From NCBI RefSeq assembly GCF_026344035.1, contig NZ_JAPKND010000010.1, positions 79,275 through 143,274 of the forward strand: 64,000 bases of DNA. Reading direction: 5' to 3'. The stretch comes from Alcaligenes endophyticus. Lineage in GTDB: Bacteria; Pseudomonadota; Gammaproteobacteria; Burkholderiales; Burkholderiaceae_B. Position 1 is the stretch's first letter, and each line of letters starts with the position of its first letter. The position numbers and the translations under genes were made by a program. Under the pieces are notes generated by a model that saw only the letters and a program-made list of their open reading frames with translations, was not told the DNA's origin and ran no database searches. Of the stretch, positions 1-10,785 are shown piece after piece.

Positions 1-293
1 TTACCTGCATTGGCCGACCACATCACGCGTCCACTACCCAGATCAACTTTATGAACTTGGCCCGAAGGCACCGCGGCGTACACATCACTACCAACCAACG
101 CAGGCGCAAACCCAACATCAGAACCGCTTCCCAAAGACACTGACCACAGCACATTGCTAGTGATCGTGTTGCCGTATTCGCCCAACGGGGCTGGGTCGTA
201 ACGTGTATCCGTGCTGGAGCACGCGGCCAAAACAACTAAGCTCAATGCACAAACACTGGTGCGCAAGAAGCGACGGGACAAGACTGCGCGCAT
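1..293 (-). CDS. bamB: Outer membrane assembly lipoprotein BamB (N-terminal part, cut by window edge)
   Basis: About 97 N-terminal residues are visible; the rest lies beyond position 1. The frame opens with a lipoprotein signal peptide: basic start (MRAVLSRRFLRT), hydrophobic stretch, then lipobox LAAC with Cys25 as the lipidated residue. The start of a PQQ-type beta-propeller follows (VLWSVSLGSG, then KVDLGSGRVMWSANAG). BamB is the propeller subunit of the BAM complex that inserts beta-barrel proteins into the outer membrane. The start codon lies one base after the yfgM stop, so the genes are co-transcribed. The hisS-yfgM-bamB order is the same as in E. coli and supports the call. Confidence 0.88.
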   Translation of the reverse strand, partial: MRAVLSRRFLRTSVCALSLVVLAACSSTDTRYDPAPLGEYGNTITSNVLWSVSLGSGSDVGFAPALVGSDVYAAVPSGQVHKVDLGSGRVMWSANAG

Positions 294-294
294 A

Positions 295-930
295 TTACAC
301 TCCGGATAATGCATCAATTTTCAGTTGAACTACTTGTGACAAAGGATCATTTTCAAGTTCAGCCACCGCTGCCTGCCAAGCTTGACGAGCTTTTTGCTTG
401 TCTCCTTGGGCGAAATACACATCCCCTTTACGGTCAGCATATAGTGCAGCAAACCCAACCGGAGCTGACTCTAGCAATGCCAAAGCTTGGTCATAGTGCT
501 GTTGCTCAGACAACAGGCCCGCCAAACGCAGTTGCGCCACAGCCTGTAAAGCGGGATCAAATTTGCTTGCGACCAACCAGTTCAATTGTTCCTTAGCACC
601 TTCCTGGTCGCCCCGCTGCTGCAAAGCCGCTGCCGCCATCAAAACGGCACGAGAGGTATAGCCAGATTTAGGGAAATCAGTACGCAACGTAGCACTGGCC
701 GCTTTAATACGGGCCTCTGACTCTTCGCCCTCTTGGCGAGTTGCGCTTTCTAGCGCTTCAAAATACCCCATAGCCTGACCAGCCTGATGACCTTGATACC
801 AGATCCAGCCGCGCCATCCTGCCACCGCCGCTAAAGCAACAAACGCTAGGATCACACAAAAAGTGCCATAACGATCCCACCAAGCTTTTATCTGGTCCAG
901 TTTTTCCTGTTCTTCTAGATCGTAGGCCAT
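295..930 (-). CDS. yfgM: YfgM family tetratricopeptide membrane protein
   Basis: This 211-residue protein has a short cytoplasmic N-terminus (MAYDLEEQEKLDQIKAWW), one transmembrane helix at about residues 22-46, and an alpha-helical TPR-like periplasmic domain (repeats around 70-200, for example QLRLAGLLSEQQHYDQALALL). In E. coli, YfgM is an ancillary subunit of the Sec translocon and works with periplasmic chaperones such as PpiD; the same role is inferred here from architecture and the hisS-yfgM-bamB context. It begins 2 bases after the hisS stop and ends one base before the bamB start, so it sits inside an operon. Length is normal for the family. Confidence 0.85.
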   Translation of the reverse strand: MAYDLEEQEKLDQIKAWWDRYGTFCVILAFVALAAVAGWRGWIWYQGHQAGQAMGYFEALESATRQEGEESEARIKAASATLRTDFPKSGYTSRAVLMAAAALQQRGDQEGAKEQLNWLVASKFDPALQAVAQLRLAGLLSEQQHYDQALALLESAPVGFAALYADRKGDVYFAQGDKQKARQAWQAAVAELENDPLSQVVQLKIDALSGV

Positions 931-932
931 GC

Positions 933-2222
933 TTATAGAATCCTTGCTGCGATCACAGCGGCTAATTGTTCAAATTCAACCGACTCTTGTTGCTCGGTTT
1001 GCTCATCGCTCAGGCGTAGCCATTTAACACTAGCCGCCTGAGACTGAATTTCATTGTCACCTACTATGACGGCAACGGCAGCACCGCTAGCATCAGCGCG
1101 TTTAAACTGAGACTTAAAACCACTAGAGCCTGCATGCACAATGACATGTAAACCAGCATCACGTAGCTGTTCGGCCAATAAGGCACAAGTACGCTGAGCA
1201 GACTCACCCTGATGCACCATGTACACCTGGCACTCAGGTGCCGCGAGCGGCTCTTGATCCTGCTGCCACAAATCAAGCAAACGCTCCATGCCAATAGCAA
1301 AACCGACTGCCGGAGCTGACTTACCCCCCAACAGCTCAATCAAACCATCGTAACGACCGCCACCACACACAGTGCCCTGGGCTCCCAAGCGATCCGTCAC
1401 CCACTCAAACACGGTCAGGTTGTAATAATCCAACCCACGCACCAAACGGGGATTTAAGGTGTAGGCAATACCTGCATCGTCAAGGCGTTCACACACACCA
1501 CGAAAGTGCGCTTTTGACTCTTCTTGGAGGAAATCAAATAAACGTGGCGCCGTATTCGCCATGTCTTGCATAGCAGGGTTTTTCGTATCTAGGACCCGTA
1601 GCGGATTAACGTACATACGTCGCTGCGCCTCTTCGTCCAGCACATCTTTATGCGCTTCAAGGTGAGCAATCAGGGCCGCCCGATGGGCTGCACGCTCGCT
1701 AGCTTGTCCTAAAGAGTTCAGCTCAAGACGGATATCATTAAGCCCCAATAAGCGCCATAAGCGAGCCAGCATGAGAATCAGCTCAGCATCGACATCTGGC
1801 CCCGGCAAGCCCAAGGCCTCAACGTCAATTTGATGAAACTGACGATAGCGTCCACGCTGAGGGCGTTCGTGACGAAACACCGGCCCCATTGCGTAGACGC
1901 GCTGAGGTCGATCATAAAGCAAATTATGTTCAATACTGGCACGTACCATGCCGGCTGTGAACTCGGGCCGCATGGTTAGCTTGTCACCATTTAAGGAGTC
2001 GGTAAAAGAATACATCTCTTTTTCAACGATATCGGTCACTTCGCCAATGCCGCGCGCGAATAACTGGGTGAATTCCAGTACGGGAGTACGCATATTGCGA
2101 TACCCATAGCTCGCCAACCATTCGCGCACTAACTCTTCTAAATGCTCCCACTGCGCGCTTTCGCCTGGAAGCAAGTCTTTCATGCCTGTTAAGGCGCGTA
2201 GCTTTTGAAACTGCTGCGTCAT
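933..2222 (-). CDS. hisS: Histidine--tRNA ligase
   Basis: This cytoplasmic class II aminoacyl-tRNA synthetase charges tRNA-His. It has 429 residues, the usual bacterial length. Visible signatures are the N-terminal [11 protein letters not shown], class II motif 2 ([20 protein letters not shown], about residues 116-135), the histidine-binding motif LVRGLDYYN near 260, the glycine-rich [10 protein letters not shown] just after it, and motif 3 ([12 protein letters not shown]). A C-terminal anticodon-binding domain follows. The start ([13 protein letters not shown]) lies 45 bases after ispG, and the stop is 2 bases before yfgM. Confidence 0.97.
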   Translation of the reverse strand: MTQQFQKLRALTGMKDLLPGESAQWEHLEELVREWLASYGYRNMRTPVLEFTQLFARGIGEVTDIVEKEMYSFTDSLNGDKLTMRPEFTAGMVRASIEHNLLYDRPQRVYAMGPVFRHERPQRGRYRQFHQIDVEALGLPGPDVDAELILMLARLWRLLGLNDIRLELNSLGQASERAAHRAALIAHLEAHKDVLDEEAQRRMYVNPLRVLDTKNPAMQDMANTAPRLFDFLQEESKAHFRGVCERLDDAGIAYTLNPRLVRGLDYYNLTVFEWVTDRLGAQGTVCGGGRYDGLIELLGGKSAPAVGFAIGMERLLDLWQQDQEPLAAPECQVYMVHQGESAQRTCALLAEQLRDAGLHVIVHAGSSGFKSQFKRADASGAAVAVIVGDNEIQSQAASVKWLRLSDEQTEQQESVEFEQLAAVIAARIL

Positions 2223-2267
2223 ATTGTATTTACTGCCTGCCCGGCCGTTAGGAAAGCCAGGCGAAGT

Positions 2268-3554
2268 TCAAGAGTGATTAGCGCCACTACCGTAGCGCCG
2301 CTGTACGTAATTTTCCACGATTTCTTGGAATTCCTGAGCGATGGTATCACCTTTAAGGGTAACGACACGCTCGCCATCTACATAAACTGGTGCAGAAGGG
2401 AGTTCCCCGGTGCCAGGTAAACTAATGCCGATATCGGCATGTCGGCTTTCCCCAGGGCCATTAACCACACAGCCCATAACCGCTACATTCATACTTTCCA
2501 CACCAGGATAACGCGTTTTCCATACCGGCATTTGATCCCTCAAATAGGTCTGGATATCGCTCGCCAGTTCTTGGAACACCGTACTACTCGTGCGTCCACA
2601 ACCGGGGCATGCGACCACCATAGGAGTGAAAGCACGCAAGCCCATAGTCTGCAATATTTCTTGCGCTACCACGACTTCACGGCTGCGGTCTCCACCGGGC
2701 TCGGGCGTGAGGGAAATACGAATCGTATCTCCTATGCCCTGCTGTAACAATACGGCCAAGGCCGCAGTAGACGCCACAATACCTTTGCTGCCCATACCCG
2801 CTTCGGTTAAACCTAAATGCAAGGGATACGTGCAACGGGCGGACAAGTCTTTATAAACCGTGATCAAATCTTGTACGTGACTAACCTTACACGACAGAAT
2901 AATAGCATCGGCAGCCAAGCCGAGCTCTTCCGCACGCTCAGCATTACTCACCGCCGACACCACCAACGCATCACGCATCACCGCCTGCGGCGTCCAAGGG
3001 TGCTGACGCTGCTGGTTCTGGTCCATCATGCGTGCGAGCAACTCATGATCCAAACTCCCCCAGTTCACGCCAATTCTGACGGGTTTTTCGTAACGACAAG
3101 CCACTTCTATCATTTGGGCAAAATTATCATCCCGCCGCTTCCCACCACCCATATTCCCGGGGTTGATACGATACTTGGATAACGCTTGCGCGCACTCAGG
3201 AAACTGAGTGAGTAATTTATGGCCGTTGTAATGAAAATCGCCCACCAACGGAACATCAATACCCATGCGATCTAATTGTTCTCGAATAGCTGGCACTTCT
3301 CGCGCTGCCTCGGGTGTATTGACCGTAATACGCACAAGCTCAGACCCTGCCATGGCCAGCTCTTTGACTTGTATCGCTGTGGCGATGGCGTCAACTGTAT
3401 CCGTATTAGTCATGGACTGTACAACCACAGATGCAGAACCCCCGATGTGTACTACTTTTTGCCCCCAAGATACAGCCACTTTTCGGGTAGAGCGCTTCGC
3501 TTGCGCACCTACAGGTAAAGCCTGTTCCGTACAGTTCAATATTTCCGTGCCCAT
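2268..3554 (-). CDS. ispG: 4-hydroxy-3-methylbut-2-enyl diphosphate synthase (flavodoxin), IspG/GcpE
   Basis: IspG catalyses the reductive ring opening of MEcPP to HMBPP, the penultimate step of the MEP isoprenoid pathway. The 428-residue protein has an N-terminal TIM barrel ([19 protein letters not shown]) and a C-terminal iron-sulfur domain. The three [4Fe-4S] cysteines are visible as CPGC (Cys316, Cys319) and in [10 protein letters not shown] (Cys362). The gene starts 2 bases after the rodZ stop and is followed 45 bases later by hisS, the enterobacterial and beta-proteobacterial order. Confidence 0.97.
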   Translation of the reverse strand: MGTEILNCTEQALPVGAQAKRSTRKVAVSWGQKVVHIGGSASVVVQSMTNTDTVDAIATAIQVKELAMAGSELVRITVNTPEAAREVPAIREQLDRMGIDVPLVGDFHYNGHKLLTQFPECAQALSKYRINPGNMGGGKRRDDNFAQMIEVACRYEKPVRIGVNWGSLDHELLARMMDQNQQRQHPWTPQAVMRDALVVSAVSNAERAEELGLAADAIILSCKVSHVQDLITVYKDLSARCTYPLHLGLTEAGMGSKGIVASTAALAVLLQQGIGDTIRISLTPEPGGDRSREVVVAQEILQTMGLRAFTPMVVACPGCGRTSSTVFQELASDIQTYLRDQMPVWKTRYPGVESMNVAVMGCVVNGPGESRHADIGISLPGTGELPSAPVYVDGERVVTLKGDTIAQEFQEIVENYVQRRYGSGANHS

Positions 3555-3556
3555 GA

Positions 3557-4042
3557 TTACAAACCTTTCAGCCAGTCAAACACCAACCACGATTCGGGGA
3601 TCCAGCCTCGATCTAGGGCATAAAAACCCGCAACTAATAACACCAGCAAAATAATCAACCACCAGCCCCAAGAGCGTGACTGACGCTCTGAATATAAGGC
3701 TGTATCACCGCGCGTCGACGCCGAAGAAAGATTTTTCGGAACTGGGCGTGGGGCCTCTACGCCACTGACCTGAGACTCGAGCTGTAGCAATACAGCATCC
3801 ATATCTGCCTCTAAGTAGCGCGCATAATTTTTTACCATGCCGCGTAGCAACAAACCATCGGGCAAACTGTCCCACTGTTCTGTTTCGAGCGACTCTAGCT
3901 GACGAACCGAAAACTTGATACGCGCCGAAGCATCCGACAGACTTACACCTTTTGCTTCACGCAACGCTTTAAGCAGAGCCCCTACTCCTATAGTCTCATG
4001 AGCATTGAGCGTAGGGTTAACGGATGGCTGCTTTGGGCTCAT
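3557..4042 (-). CDS. rodZ: Short RodZ-like helix-turn-helix membrane protein
   Basis: This 161-residue protein has an N-terminal HTH_25/XRE-type domain (about 18-85, with [21 protein letters not shown]), a linker, and one transmembrane helix (about 126-144). Only some 17 residues follow the helix ([17 protein letters not shown]). RodZ couples MreB to cell-wall elongation. The E. coli protein is about 337 residues with a large periplasmic domain, which is missing here. The call rests on domain order and position between rlmN and ispG. The ATG overlaps the rlmN stop as ATGA. There is no pilF gene between rlmN and rodZ, unlike in many relatives. Confidence 0.8.
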   Translation of the reverse strand: MSPKQPSVNPTLNAHETIGVGALLKALREAKGVSLSDASARIKFSVRQLESLETEQWDSLPDGLLLRGMVKNYARYLEADMDAVLLQLESQVSGVEAPRPVPKNLSSASTRGDTALYSERQSRSWGWWLIILLVLLVAGFYALDRGWIPESWLVFDWLKGL

Positions 4043-5187
4043 GCGGGCTCCTGTTTCAATAAGATGGTGGCACGCGCTGGCATACGCTCTTGGATACGCG
4101 TGCGGTCACGTATATCCCCCGCTAACTGCCCACAAGCAGCCGCTATATCATCACCACGTGTTTTACGTACGGTCGTCACTACCCCGCCATCGCTCAAAAG
4201 CTGTGCAAACTGACGCACACGATTAGCGCTAGAGCGTTTCAAGCCTGACTGCGGGAAAGGGTTAAAAGGAATAAGGTTAAATTTACAACGCACTTGCTTG
4301 GCAATCTCAAGCAACTCATAGGCATGCTGATCGGCGTCATTAATACCATCCAACATAATATATTCGAAGGTAATGAAATCGCGCGGCGCACGTTGCAAAT
4401 AACGGTTACAGGCGGCAAGCAGCTCAACTAAGGGATATTTTTTATTCAATGGCACCAAGCGATCCCGTAAGGCATCATTAGGGGCATGTAAGGACACGGC
4501 CAAGGCCACAGGACAGTCCTGCGCTAATCTATCCATCATGGGCACCACACCTGAAGTAGATACCGTAACGCGACGACGCGATAAACCATAAGCATGGTCA
4601 TCTAGCATCAACAGCAAAGCGCCCAAGACCTGATCATAATTAAGCAAGGGTTCGCCCATGCCCATCATGACCACATTGCTAATAACTCGCTGATTTTCCG
4701 TTTGCCCCTCACCAATACGCGCCGCTTCAGGGGCCTGCAACAAAGCCCGCTTGGCGAACCAGAGCTGACCAATAATTTCAGCAGTGGTTAGATTACGATT
4801 AAAGCCTTGATAGCCTGTAGAGCAAAACGGACAGGCCACGGTACAGCCCGCTTGGCTGGAAATACACAAGGTGCCGCGATCATCCTCAGGGATAAATACT
4901 GCCTCAACAGCATTACTTTGTCCCACGTCAAACAACCACTTGCGTGTGCCATCAGCGGATATATGTTCGTGCGACATCGATGGCGCGCGCACCTCGCAGT
5001 GAGCCGTTAATTGCTCACGGAAGTCGCGCGCCAAGTCTGTCATCAGATCGAACTGATCCGTACAGCGCTGGTGCATCCAGCGTTGCAATTGCCGCGCGCG
5101 AAAGGGCTTGCCGCCCCACTGCGCAACAAGTTCGGTTAATTGCTGCGGGCTCATGCCCAACAGATTAGTAGTTTCGATCGAAGACAT
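4039..5187 (-). CDS. rlmN: Dual-specificity RNA methyltransferase RlmN (radical SAM)
   Basis: RlmN methylates C2 of A2503 in 23S rRNA and A37 in some tRNAs using radical SAM chemistry. The 382-residue protein carries the radical SAM cluster motif CxxxCxxC as CTVACPFC (Cys115, Cys119, Cys122) followed by [11 protein letters not shown]. The SAM-site [11 protein letters not shown] and the C-terminal catalytic cysteine in [12 protein letters not shown] (about 352) are present. The start ([12 protein letters not shown]) lies 35 bases after ndk; the 3' end overlaps rodZ by 4 bases. The ndk-rlmN-rodZ-ispG-hisS order is conserved in proteobacteria. Confidence 0.96.
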   Translation of the reverse strand: MSSIETTNLLGMSPQQLTELVAQWGGKPFRARQLQRWMHQRCTDQFDLMTDLARDFREQLTAHCEVRAPSMSHEHISADGTRKWLFDVGQSNAVEAVFIPEDDRGTLCISSQAGCTVACPFCSTGYQGFNRNLTTAEIIGQLWFAKRALLQAPEAARIGEGQTENQRVISNVVMMGMGEPLLNYDQVLGALLLMLDDHAYGLSRRRVTVSTSGVVPMMDRLAQDCPVALAVSLHAPNDALRDRLVPLNKKYPLVELLAACNRYLQRAPRDFITFEYIMLDGINDADQHAYELLEIAKQVRCKFNLIPFNPFPQSGLKRSSANRVRQFAQLLSDGGVVTTVRKTRGDDIAAACGQLAGDIRDRTRIQERMPARATILLKQEPA

Positions 5188-5222
5188 AAAAATTTACGAC
5201 GAGTTATACGTATACGAGACGA

Positions 5223-5648
5223 TTAACGGCTGTAAACGTTGGACTCTGAGAAAAAGAAAGCGATTTCAACAGCAGCTGTTTCAGGGGCATCTGAACCGTG
5301 TACAGCGTTAGCATCGATGCTGTCGGCAAAGTCAGCACGAATCGTGCCTGGTTCAGCTTTTTTAGGATCGGTAGCGCCCATCAGGTCGCGGTTAGTAGCG
5401 ATGGCGTTTTCACCTTCCAGAACCTGAACAAATACAGGACCGGAAATCATGAAATCGACCAAGTCTTTGAAGAAAGGGCGCTCGCTATGCACGGCGTAGA
5501 AACGCTCAGCTTCGCCACGGGACAGATGCACCAGACGACCGGCAACAACTTTTAGTCCAGCGTTCTCAAAACGAGAAACAATTTGACCGATAACATTTTT
5601 TGCCACTGCATCGGGCTTGATAATGGATAGGGTGCGTTCAATAGCCAT
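5223..5648 (-). CDS. ndk: Nucleoside diphosphate kinase
   Basis: Ndk transfers the gamma phosphate of ATP to other (deoxy)nucleoside diphosphates through a phosphohistidine. I place the start at the ATG giving [15 protein letters not shown], the family's usual N-terminus; a TTG four codons upstream is also in frame. The protein has 141 residues. The phosphorylated histidine is His117 in [10 protein letters not shown], and the ATP-site residues in [17 protein letters not shown] are present. It is the first gene of the minus-strand ndk-rlmN-rodZ-ispG-hisS-yfgM-bamB run and is divergent from valS. Confidence 0.97.
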   Translation of the reverse strand: MAIERTLSIIKPDAVAKNVIGQIVSRFENAGLKVVAGRLVHLSRGEAERFYAVHSERPFFKDLVDFMISGPVFVQVLEGENAIATNRDLMGATDPKKAEPGTIRADFADSIDANAVHGSDAPETAAVEIAFFFSESNVYSR

Positions 5649-5912
5649 GAGAAAATCCAAGTAATAACAATATATAGTGTAGTCTTTGCAACGTAGACGA
5701 AAACGTATGCAAGCATATGAATTGTGCTTTTTTCAATAAAAACAAGCACTTTCGTCGTATTTACGGCAACCTAGAATTTTAGCATGCCCACGACGCTCGG
5801 CTACATCTTAAAATGATCTCTTTTATCTTCACTTTTTTGGCATGAAACAAGCAAAATCGTTCATCAAAAATAAACTTTTTGCTCACTATGCCACAAACTT
5901 ATTTGCAACAAC

Positions 5913-8771
5913 ATGACTAACTCATCCGCTCCCTCTACTGAGGACCAACTGTCGAAAAGCTTTGACCCCCAAGAAATAGAACAGCGTTGGTACGCTCGCT
6001 GGGAGCAAAGTGGTTATTTCAAAGCTGGCCAGCATGTACCAACTGATGCTAACCACACTAGCGAAGCTTTTGTTATTCAGTCTCCGCCGCCGAACGTTAC
6101 CGGCACGCTGCATATGGGACACGCGTTCAACCAAACCATTATGGACGGTCTGACGCGCTACCATCGCATGAAAGGCGATGATACGGTGTATATCCCGGGC
6201 ACAGACCATGCTGGCATTGCCACCCAAATTGTGGTGGAACGACAACTGGACGCTCAAAAAATCAGCCGCCACGACTTGGGACGGGAGAAATTTCTCGAAA
6301 AAGTATGGGAATGGAAAGAGCACTCCGGCAACGCCATTACCCAGCAATTCCGTCGTCTTGGCGCCTCCTGCGACTGGGAGCGCGAATACTTTACCATGGA
6401 CAGCAACCTGTCCCGCGGTGTGGTAGAGACTTTTGTACGCCTTTATGAGCAAGGTTTAATTTACCGTGGCAAACGCTTGGTGAACTGGGATCCAGTGCTT
6501 GGCACAGCCGTCTCCGACCTAGAAGTAGTCAGCGAAGAAGAAGATGGCCATATGTGGGAGCTTCGCTACCCGCTCACCACCCCACAAAATGGTATTAGCC
6601 ATTTGGTGGTAGCCACCACCCGCCCAGAAACCATGCTGGGGGATACGGCTGTTATGGTGCACCCCGAAGATGAGCGCTATGCAGCACTCATTGGCCAAAC
6701 CGTTACCCTACCTTTAGTAGGTCGTGAAATCCCTATCATTGCGGACGACTACGTCGATCGGGAGTTCGGCACCGGCGTGGTAAAGGTCACCCCCGCCCAC
6801 GACTTCAATGACTATGCCGTTGGTCAACGCCATCAATTAGAAATGATTAGCATCCTTACCCTGGATGCTCACATCGCAGACAATGCCCCCGAGGCCTACC
6901 GTGGTCTCGAGCGCTTCGAAGCACGCAAGCGTATTGTGGCTGATTTTGATGCCCTGGGCTTGCTACAAGCGGTAAAGCCACACAAGCTTATGGTGCCTCG
7001 AGGCGACCGTACGGGCGTAATTATCGAACCCATGTTAACCGACCAGTGGTTTGTCGCCATGAGCCAAGCAGCGCCAGCCGACAGCCTGCATCCTGGAAAA
7101 AGCATCACCGAGGTGGCGCTAGAAGTGGTTGCTGACGGCCGCGTACAATTCTATCCAGACAACTGGCGAAACACCTACAACCAGTGGCTGCACAACATCC
7201 AAGATTGGTGTATCTCACGTCAACTGTGGTGGGGCCACCAAATACCCGCTTGGTACGCCGACAACGGCGCTATTTTTGTCGCTCGCAACGAAGCCGAAGC
7301 ATTAGAAAAAGCCAAAGCAGCAGGTGTTACCGGACCTTTGCGTCGTGATGACGACGTCTTGGATACGTGGTTTTCCTCTGCACTGGTACCTTTTACTGAT
7401 TTAGGCTGGCCAGAACAAACCCCTGACCTCGCGCGTTACTTGCCTTCCAGCGTACTGGTCACAGGCTTCGATATTATTTTCTTCTGGGTGGCTCGCATGG
7501 TCATGATGAGCATGCACCTGACCGGCCACGTTCCCTTCCGTACTGTGTATGTACACGGCTTAGTGTGCGACATGGAAGGCAAAAAGATGAGTAAATCCCG
7601 CGGTAATACCATCGACCCTGTGGACCTGATTGATGGCATCAGCCTAGAGGGCCTGCTTGAAAAACGCACCTACGGCTTAATGAATCCCAAACAAGCCGAA
7701 GCCATTGCTAAGCGTACTCGCAAAGATTACCCCAACGGCATTCCCGCCTACGGTACCGACGCCTTACGTTTCACTATGGCGGCCTACGCCACCCTAGGAC
7801 GCAACATTAACTTCGACATGAAGCGCTGCGAAGGTTACAGAAATTTCGGTAATAAGCTCTGGAATGCTACCCGCTTTGTGCTCATGAACACCGAAGGTCA
7901 CGACCTACAACTCAATCAAGAGCAAGTAGAACTAGAATTTTCCTTTGCTGACAAATGGATTGTGAGCCTACTGCAGCGTTTAGAGCAGGACGCAGAGCGC
8001 GGCTTTGCCGACTACCGCTTCGACAATATTGCCAATGCCATTTATCACTTTGTATGGGATGAATATTGCGACTGGTACGTAGAACTGGCAAAAATCCAAA
8101 TTCAAAACGGTACCCCTGCCCAACAATTAGCCACTCGGCGCACCTTAATCCGTGTGCTTGAGGTGGTACTGCGCCTAGCGCATCCAATTATCCCTTTCAT
8201 TACTGAAGAACTATGGCAGAAGGTGGCCTTAGTCGCCGGAAAACGTGCTCATAATGAAATCACCAGCATTTCAGTACAGCCCTATCCCGTCGCCAACCCT
8301 AAGGCAATTGATGCTGACGCCGAGGCTCTAGTAGCAGAGTTAAAAGCCCAAGTAGATGCCATCCGCGCGCTGCGAGGTGAAATGAATTTATCGCCTGCCG
8401 AACGCGTACCTCTCATCGCACAAGGCAAACCCGACACCCTGCGACGCAATAGTGCCTATTTGGCTGCTTTGGGTAAATTACAGCAAGTGGATATTGTTGA
8501 CCAACTGCCCGATGCAGGCGCCCCAGTACAAATTGTAGGGGACTGCCAGCTCATGCTGCACGTAGAAATCGATGTCGAGGCTGAGCGCGCACGCCTAGGC
8601 AAAGAAATCGAACGCTTACAGGGCGAAATCAACAAAGCACAAGGAAAACTAGGCAACGCCAGTTTTGTAGAACGCGCCCCAGCAGCCGTTGTAGAGCAAG
8701 AGCGTGAACGTGTAGCTCAGTTCACCGAAACGCTCAACAAGGTGCACGAGCAATTAGCTAAAATTGCATAA
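5913..8771 (+). CDS. valS: Valine--tRNA ligase
   Basis: This cytoplasmic class Ia aminoacyl-tRNA synthetase has 952 residues. The HIGH-type motif is HMGH (residues 67-70, in [14 protein letters not shown]) and the KMSKS motif is exact at 558-562. Between them is the editing CP1 domain ([17 protein letters not shown], then [16 protein letters not shown]). The tail (about 880-952) is an arginine/glutamate-rich coiled coil that contacts tRNA ([22 protein letters not shown]). It is alone on the plus strand, with a 264-base divergent region shared with ndk upstream and an inverted repeat downstream. Confidence 0.97.
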   Translation: MTNSSAPSTEDQLSKSFDPQEIEQRWYARWEQSGYFKAGQHVPTDANHTSEAFVIQSPPPNVTGTLHMGHAFNQTIMDGLTRYHRMKGDDTVYIPGTDHAGIATQIVVERQLDAQKISRHDLGREKFLEKVWEWKEHSGNAITQQFRRLGASCDWEREYFTMDSNLSRGVVETFVRLYEQGLIYRGKRLVNWDPVLGTAVSDLEVVSEEEDGHMWELRYPLTTPQNGISHLVVATTRPETMLGDTAVMVHPEDERYAALIGQTVTLPLVGREIPIIADDYVDREFGTGVVKVTPAHDFNDYAVGQRHQLEMISILTLDAHIADNAPEAYRGLERFEARKRIVADFDALGLLQAVKPHKLMVPRGDRTGVIIEPMLTDQWFVAMSQAAPADSLHPGKSITEVALEVVADGRVQFYPDNWRNTYNQWLHNIQDWCISRQLWWGHQIPAWYADNGAIFVARNEAEALEKAKAAGVTGPLRRDDDVLDTWFSSALVPFTDLGWPEQTPDLARYLPSSVLVTGFDIIFFWVARMVMMSMHLTGHVPFRTVYVHGLVCDMEGKKMSKSRGNTIDPVDLIDGISLEGLLEKRTYGLMNPKQAEAIAKRTRKDYPNGIPAYGTDALRFTMAAYATLGRNINFDMKRCEGYRNFGNKLWNATRFVLMNTEGHDLQLNQEQVELEFSFADKWIVSLLQRLEQDAERGFADYRFDNIANAIYHFVWDEYCDWYVELAKIQIQNGTPAQQLATRRTLIRVLEVVLRLAHPIIPFITEELWQKVALVAGKRAHNEITSISVQPYPVANPKAIDADAEALVAELKAQVDAIRALRGEMNLSPAERVPLIAQGKPDTLRRNSAYLAALGKLQQVDIVDQLPDAGAPVQIVGDCQLMLHVEIDVEAERARLGKEIERLQGEINKAQGKLGNASFVERAPAAVVEQERERVAQFTETLNKVHEQLAKIA

Positions 8772-8781
8772 TTAGCAATAA

Positions 8782-8849
8782 AAAAAGCGGCCTACGTGAA
8801 CTGCTCGCATAAGCTCCGCTGCGCAGCGGCGGAACTGTTTACGTAAGCC
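8782..8849 (-). terminator. Large inverted repeat with minus-strand T-tract
   Basis: Arms at 8789-8801 (GGCCTACGTGAAC) and 8837-8849 (GTTTACGTAAGCC) pair over 13 bases, counting two G-U pairs. The loop contains a second, perfect palindrome, CCGCTGCGCAGCGG (8816-8829). Read on the minus strand, the stem is followed by seven T residues, as in a Rho-independent terminator. The only gene it could serve in that direction is the dehydrogenase at 9006-10532, which already has a terminator at 8926-8970. On the plus strand the stem lies 17 bases after the valS stop but has no T-tract. Confidence 0.5.
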
Positions 8850-8925
8850 CCAGCCTCCCGCTAACGGTAACGAGGATCGCAATATCTAGAATACAGATGA
8901 GTTAATCCTATCGACCTATTTAGGC

Positions 8926-8970
8926 ATAAAAACACCCCAAAGGTTGGTTTCAAGATCAACTTTTGGGGTG
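8926..8970 (-). terminator. Rho-independent terminator of the aldehyde dehydrogenase gene
   Basis: On the minus strand CACCCCAAA pairs with TTTGGGGTG (plus-strand arms at 8933-8941 and 8962-8970), extended by GTTG/CCAAC-type pairing, and is followed by TTTTT. It starts about 36 bases after the dehydrogenase stop codon. Confidence 0.75.
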
Positions 8971-9005
8971 CAATTTATACGGCCTGCTTTTTTCCATATT
9001 TGGAT

Positions 9006-10532
9006 TTAAAAGAAGCCCAAAGCCTGATCGCTGTAGCTCACCAGTAGACACTTGGTTTGCTGATAATTAGCTAATGCCATTTTATGCGTTTCACGCCCAA
9101 TACCAGATTGCTTATAGCCGCCGAAAGCCGCATGAGCGGGATAAACGTGATAGCAGTTCGTCCAGACTCTTCCTGCCTGTATACCACGTCCCATGCGATA
9201 GGCTCGTGACCCATCGCGGCTCCAAACCCCTGCACCTAAACCATAAATTGTGTCGTTCGCAATCGCTAAAGCCTCCTCTTCATCCTTAAAAGTGGTCACT
9301 GCCGCGACTGGGCCAAAAATTTCTTCTTGGAAGACGCGCATGCTGTTTTTCCCCAAGAGCATCGTGGGGCTGACATAAAAACCGTTATCTAAACCCTCCC
9401 CCATACGGTGGCGCTCGCCCCCTGTTAAACACGTAGCGCCTTCGTCCCGCCCTAAATCTATATACCCCATAATTCGTTCTAACTGAGCTTGCGATACCTG
9501 AGCTCCCACCATGGTCGTTTTATCTAAAGGATGGCCCTTTTTAATCTGCTCCACCCGCGCCACTACTTTCTCTATAAACTGCTCATAAATAGACTCCTGC
9601 ACCAACAAACGCGAAGGGGCAGTGCAGACCTCACCCTGATTCAGAGCAAACATGGCAGCTCCTTCAAGGGCTTTATTTAAGAATGCATCATCAGCGGCCA
9701 TCACATCGGCAAAGAAAATGTTCGGGCTTTTCCCTCCTAACTCAACTGTCGCAGGTATTAAGGTGTCGGCAGCATGGCGCAAGATTTGCTTACCAACCGG
9801 TGTAGAGCCAGTAAAGGCGATTTTGGCAATACGAGTGCTAGTGGCCAGAGCTTCGCCCGCTTCTTTGCCATAACCATTCACGATATTTACCACGCCAGGC
9901 GGTAATAAATCACCGATGGTTTCCATCAAAACCATAATCGAGGCAGGGGTTTGCTCAGCCGGCTTCATCACCACAGGACAACCTGCCGCTAACGCTGGAG
10001 CTAATTTCCACGCAGCCATCAGCAAAGGGAAGTTCCACGGGATAATCTGCCCAACGACTCCAACGGGCTCATTAAAATGGTAGGCCACCGTAGTGCCATC
10101 TAGGTCGGAGATGGCGCCCTCTTGCGCACGTATGCATGAAGCAAAATAACGGAAATGATCTACCGCTAAGGGCAAATCTGCTGCCATAGTTTCTCGCAAT
10201 GGTTTCCCATTATCAATAGTCTCTGCTACCGCTAAACGTTCTAGGTTCTGTTCTATACGATCAGCAATTTTCAACAATACGCTAGCGCGCTGTGCAGCGG
10301 ACGTCGCTCCCCAGGCATGTCTTACCGCATGCGCAGCATCTAAAGCCAAGTTAACATCCTCACTGTCGGAACGTGCTACTTGGCAAAATACCTGCCCAGT
10401 AATAGGCGATACATTGTCAAAATAATTACCTGCAACAGGCGCTACCCATTTCCCCCCTATGTAATTGTCATAACGTTTTTTAAAGGGAAACTCTATATCA
10501 ATGCCAAAGCGTTTCAAGTCTGCCAGATTCAT
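9006..10532 (-). CDS. NAD(+)-dependent aldehyde dehydrogenase, acetaldehyde (ExaC/AldB) type
   Basis: This 508-residue soluble enzyme of the ALDH superfamily oxidises an aldehyde to the acid. Catalytic residues are visible: Asn167 in IIPWNFPL, Glu264 in VELGGKSPN and the nucleophile Cys303 in [11 protein letters not shown]. The cofactor loop [11 protein letters not shown] is at about 240-250. The opening ([17 protein letters not shown]) and the ending [19 protein letters not shown] resemble the ExaC/AldB group used for ethanol and acetaldehyde oxidation; that substrate is inferred. The gene stands alone, with a hairpin-like repeat in its leader and strong termination after it. Confidence 0.9.
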   Translation of the reverse strand: MNLADLKRFGIDIEFPFKKRYDNYIGGKWVAPVAGNYFDNVSPITGQVFCQVARSDSEDVNLALDAAHAVRHAWGATSAAQRASVLLKIADRIEQNLERLAVAETIDNGKPLRETMAADLPLAVDHFRYFASCIRAQEGAISDLDGTTVAYHFNEPVGVVGQIIPWNFPLLMAAWKLAPALAAGCPVVMKPAEQTPASIMVLMETIGDLLPPGVVNIVNGYGKEAGEALATSTRIAKIAFTGSTPVGKQILRHAADTLIPATVELGGKSPNIFFADVMAADDAFLNKALEGAAMFALNQGEVCTAPSRLLVQESIYEQFIEKVVARVEQIKKGHPLDKTTMVGAQVSQAQLERIMGYIDLGRDEGATCLTGGERHRMGEGLDNGFYVSPTMLLGKNSMRVFQEEIFGPVAAVTTFKDEEEALAIANDTIYGLGAGVWSRDGSRAYRMGRGIQAGRVWTNCYHVYPAHAAFGGYKQSGIGRETHKMALANYQQTKCLLVSYSDQALGFF

Positions 10533-10583
10533 CTAATGCTCCTTTCATTTGGTGTAACAACAAGGAATACGACTACCACCTGG

Positions 10584-10605
10584 CCACTGACCCTATCATC
10601 AGTGG
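10584..10605. promoter_or_regulatory. Inverted repeat upstream of the aldehyde dehydrogenase gene
   Basis: CCACTGA (10584-10590) and TCAGTGG (10599-10605) form a perfect 7-base inverted repeat with an 8-base spacer, 52-73 bases upstream of the dehydrogenase start. It could be an operator for an unlinked regulator or a leader hairpin. No clear sigma-54 or sigma-70 promoter stands out next to it. The rest of 10533-10732 shows no gene. Confidence 0.35.
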
Positions 10606-10732
10606 TGTCAACATTTGCTACCCGCATCACGGTCTATACCTTATAGTCACTTACTCGGACCTTCAGATCAACTGAATCACCAGTAGCGGCAGCTACACTA
10701 GCCTAGCTTTTTCACACTGAAATGCCCATAGC

Positions 10733-10756
10733 AAAAACCCTGCTATCAAGCAGGGT
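10733..10756 (-). terminator. Rho-independent terminator after trmD
   Basis: Plus-strand ACCCTGCT (10737-10744) and AGCAGGGT (10749-10756) pair over 8 bases around the loop ATCA. On the minus strand the stem runs into GTTTTTGC. It lies 30 bases beyond the trmD stop, so the rpsP-rimM-trmD operon ends here without rplS. Confidence 0.85.
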
Positions 10757-10785
10757 CTAGATACAATTAGGTGGAAAAGATAAAG

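Noticed and set aside
5649..5912. A small gene in the ndk-valS divergent region.
   Set aside because: The only open frame is an extension of ndk on the minus strand without a family match; the region is A/T-rich and most likely holds two promoters.
5922..6452. A 176-codon open frame antisense to valS.
   Set aside because: It lies wholly opposite a well-supported synthetase gene and has no recognisable domain or ribosome binding site.
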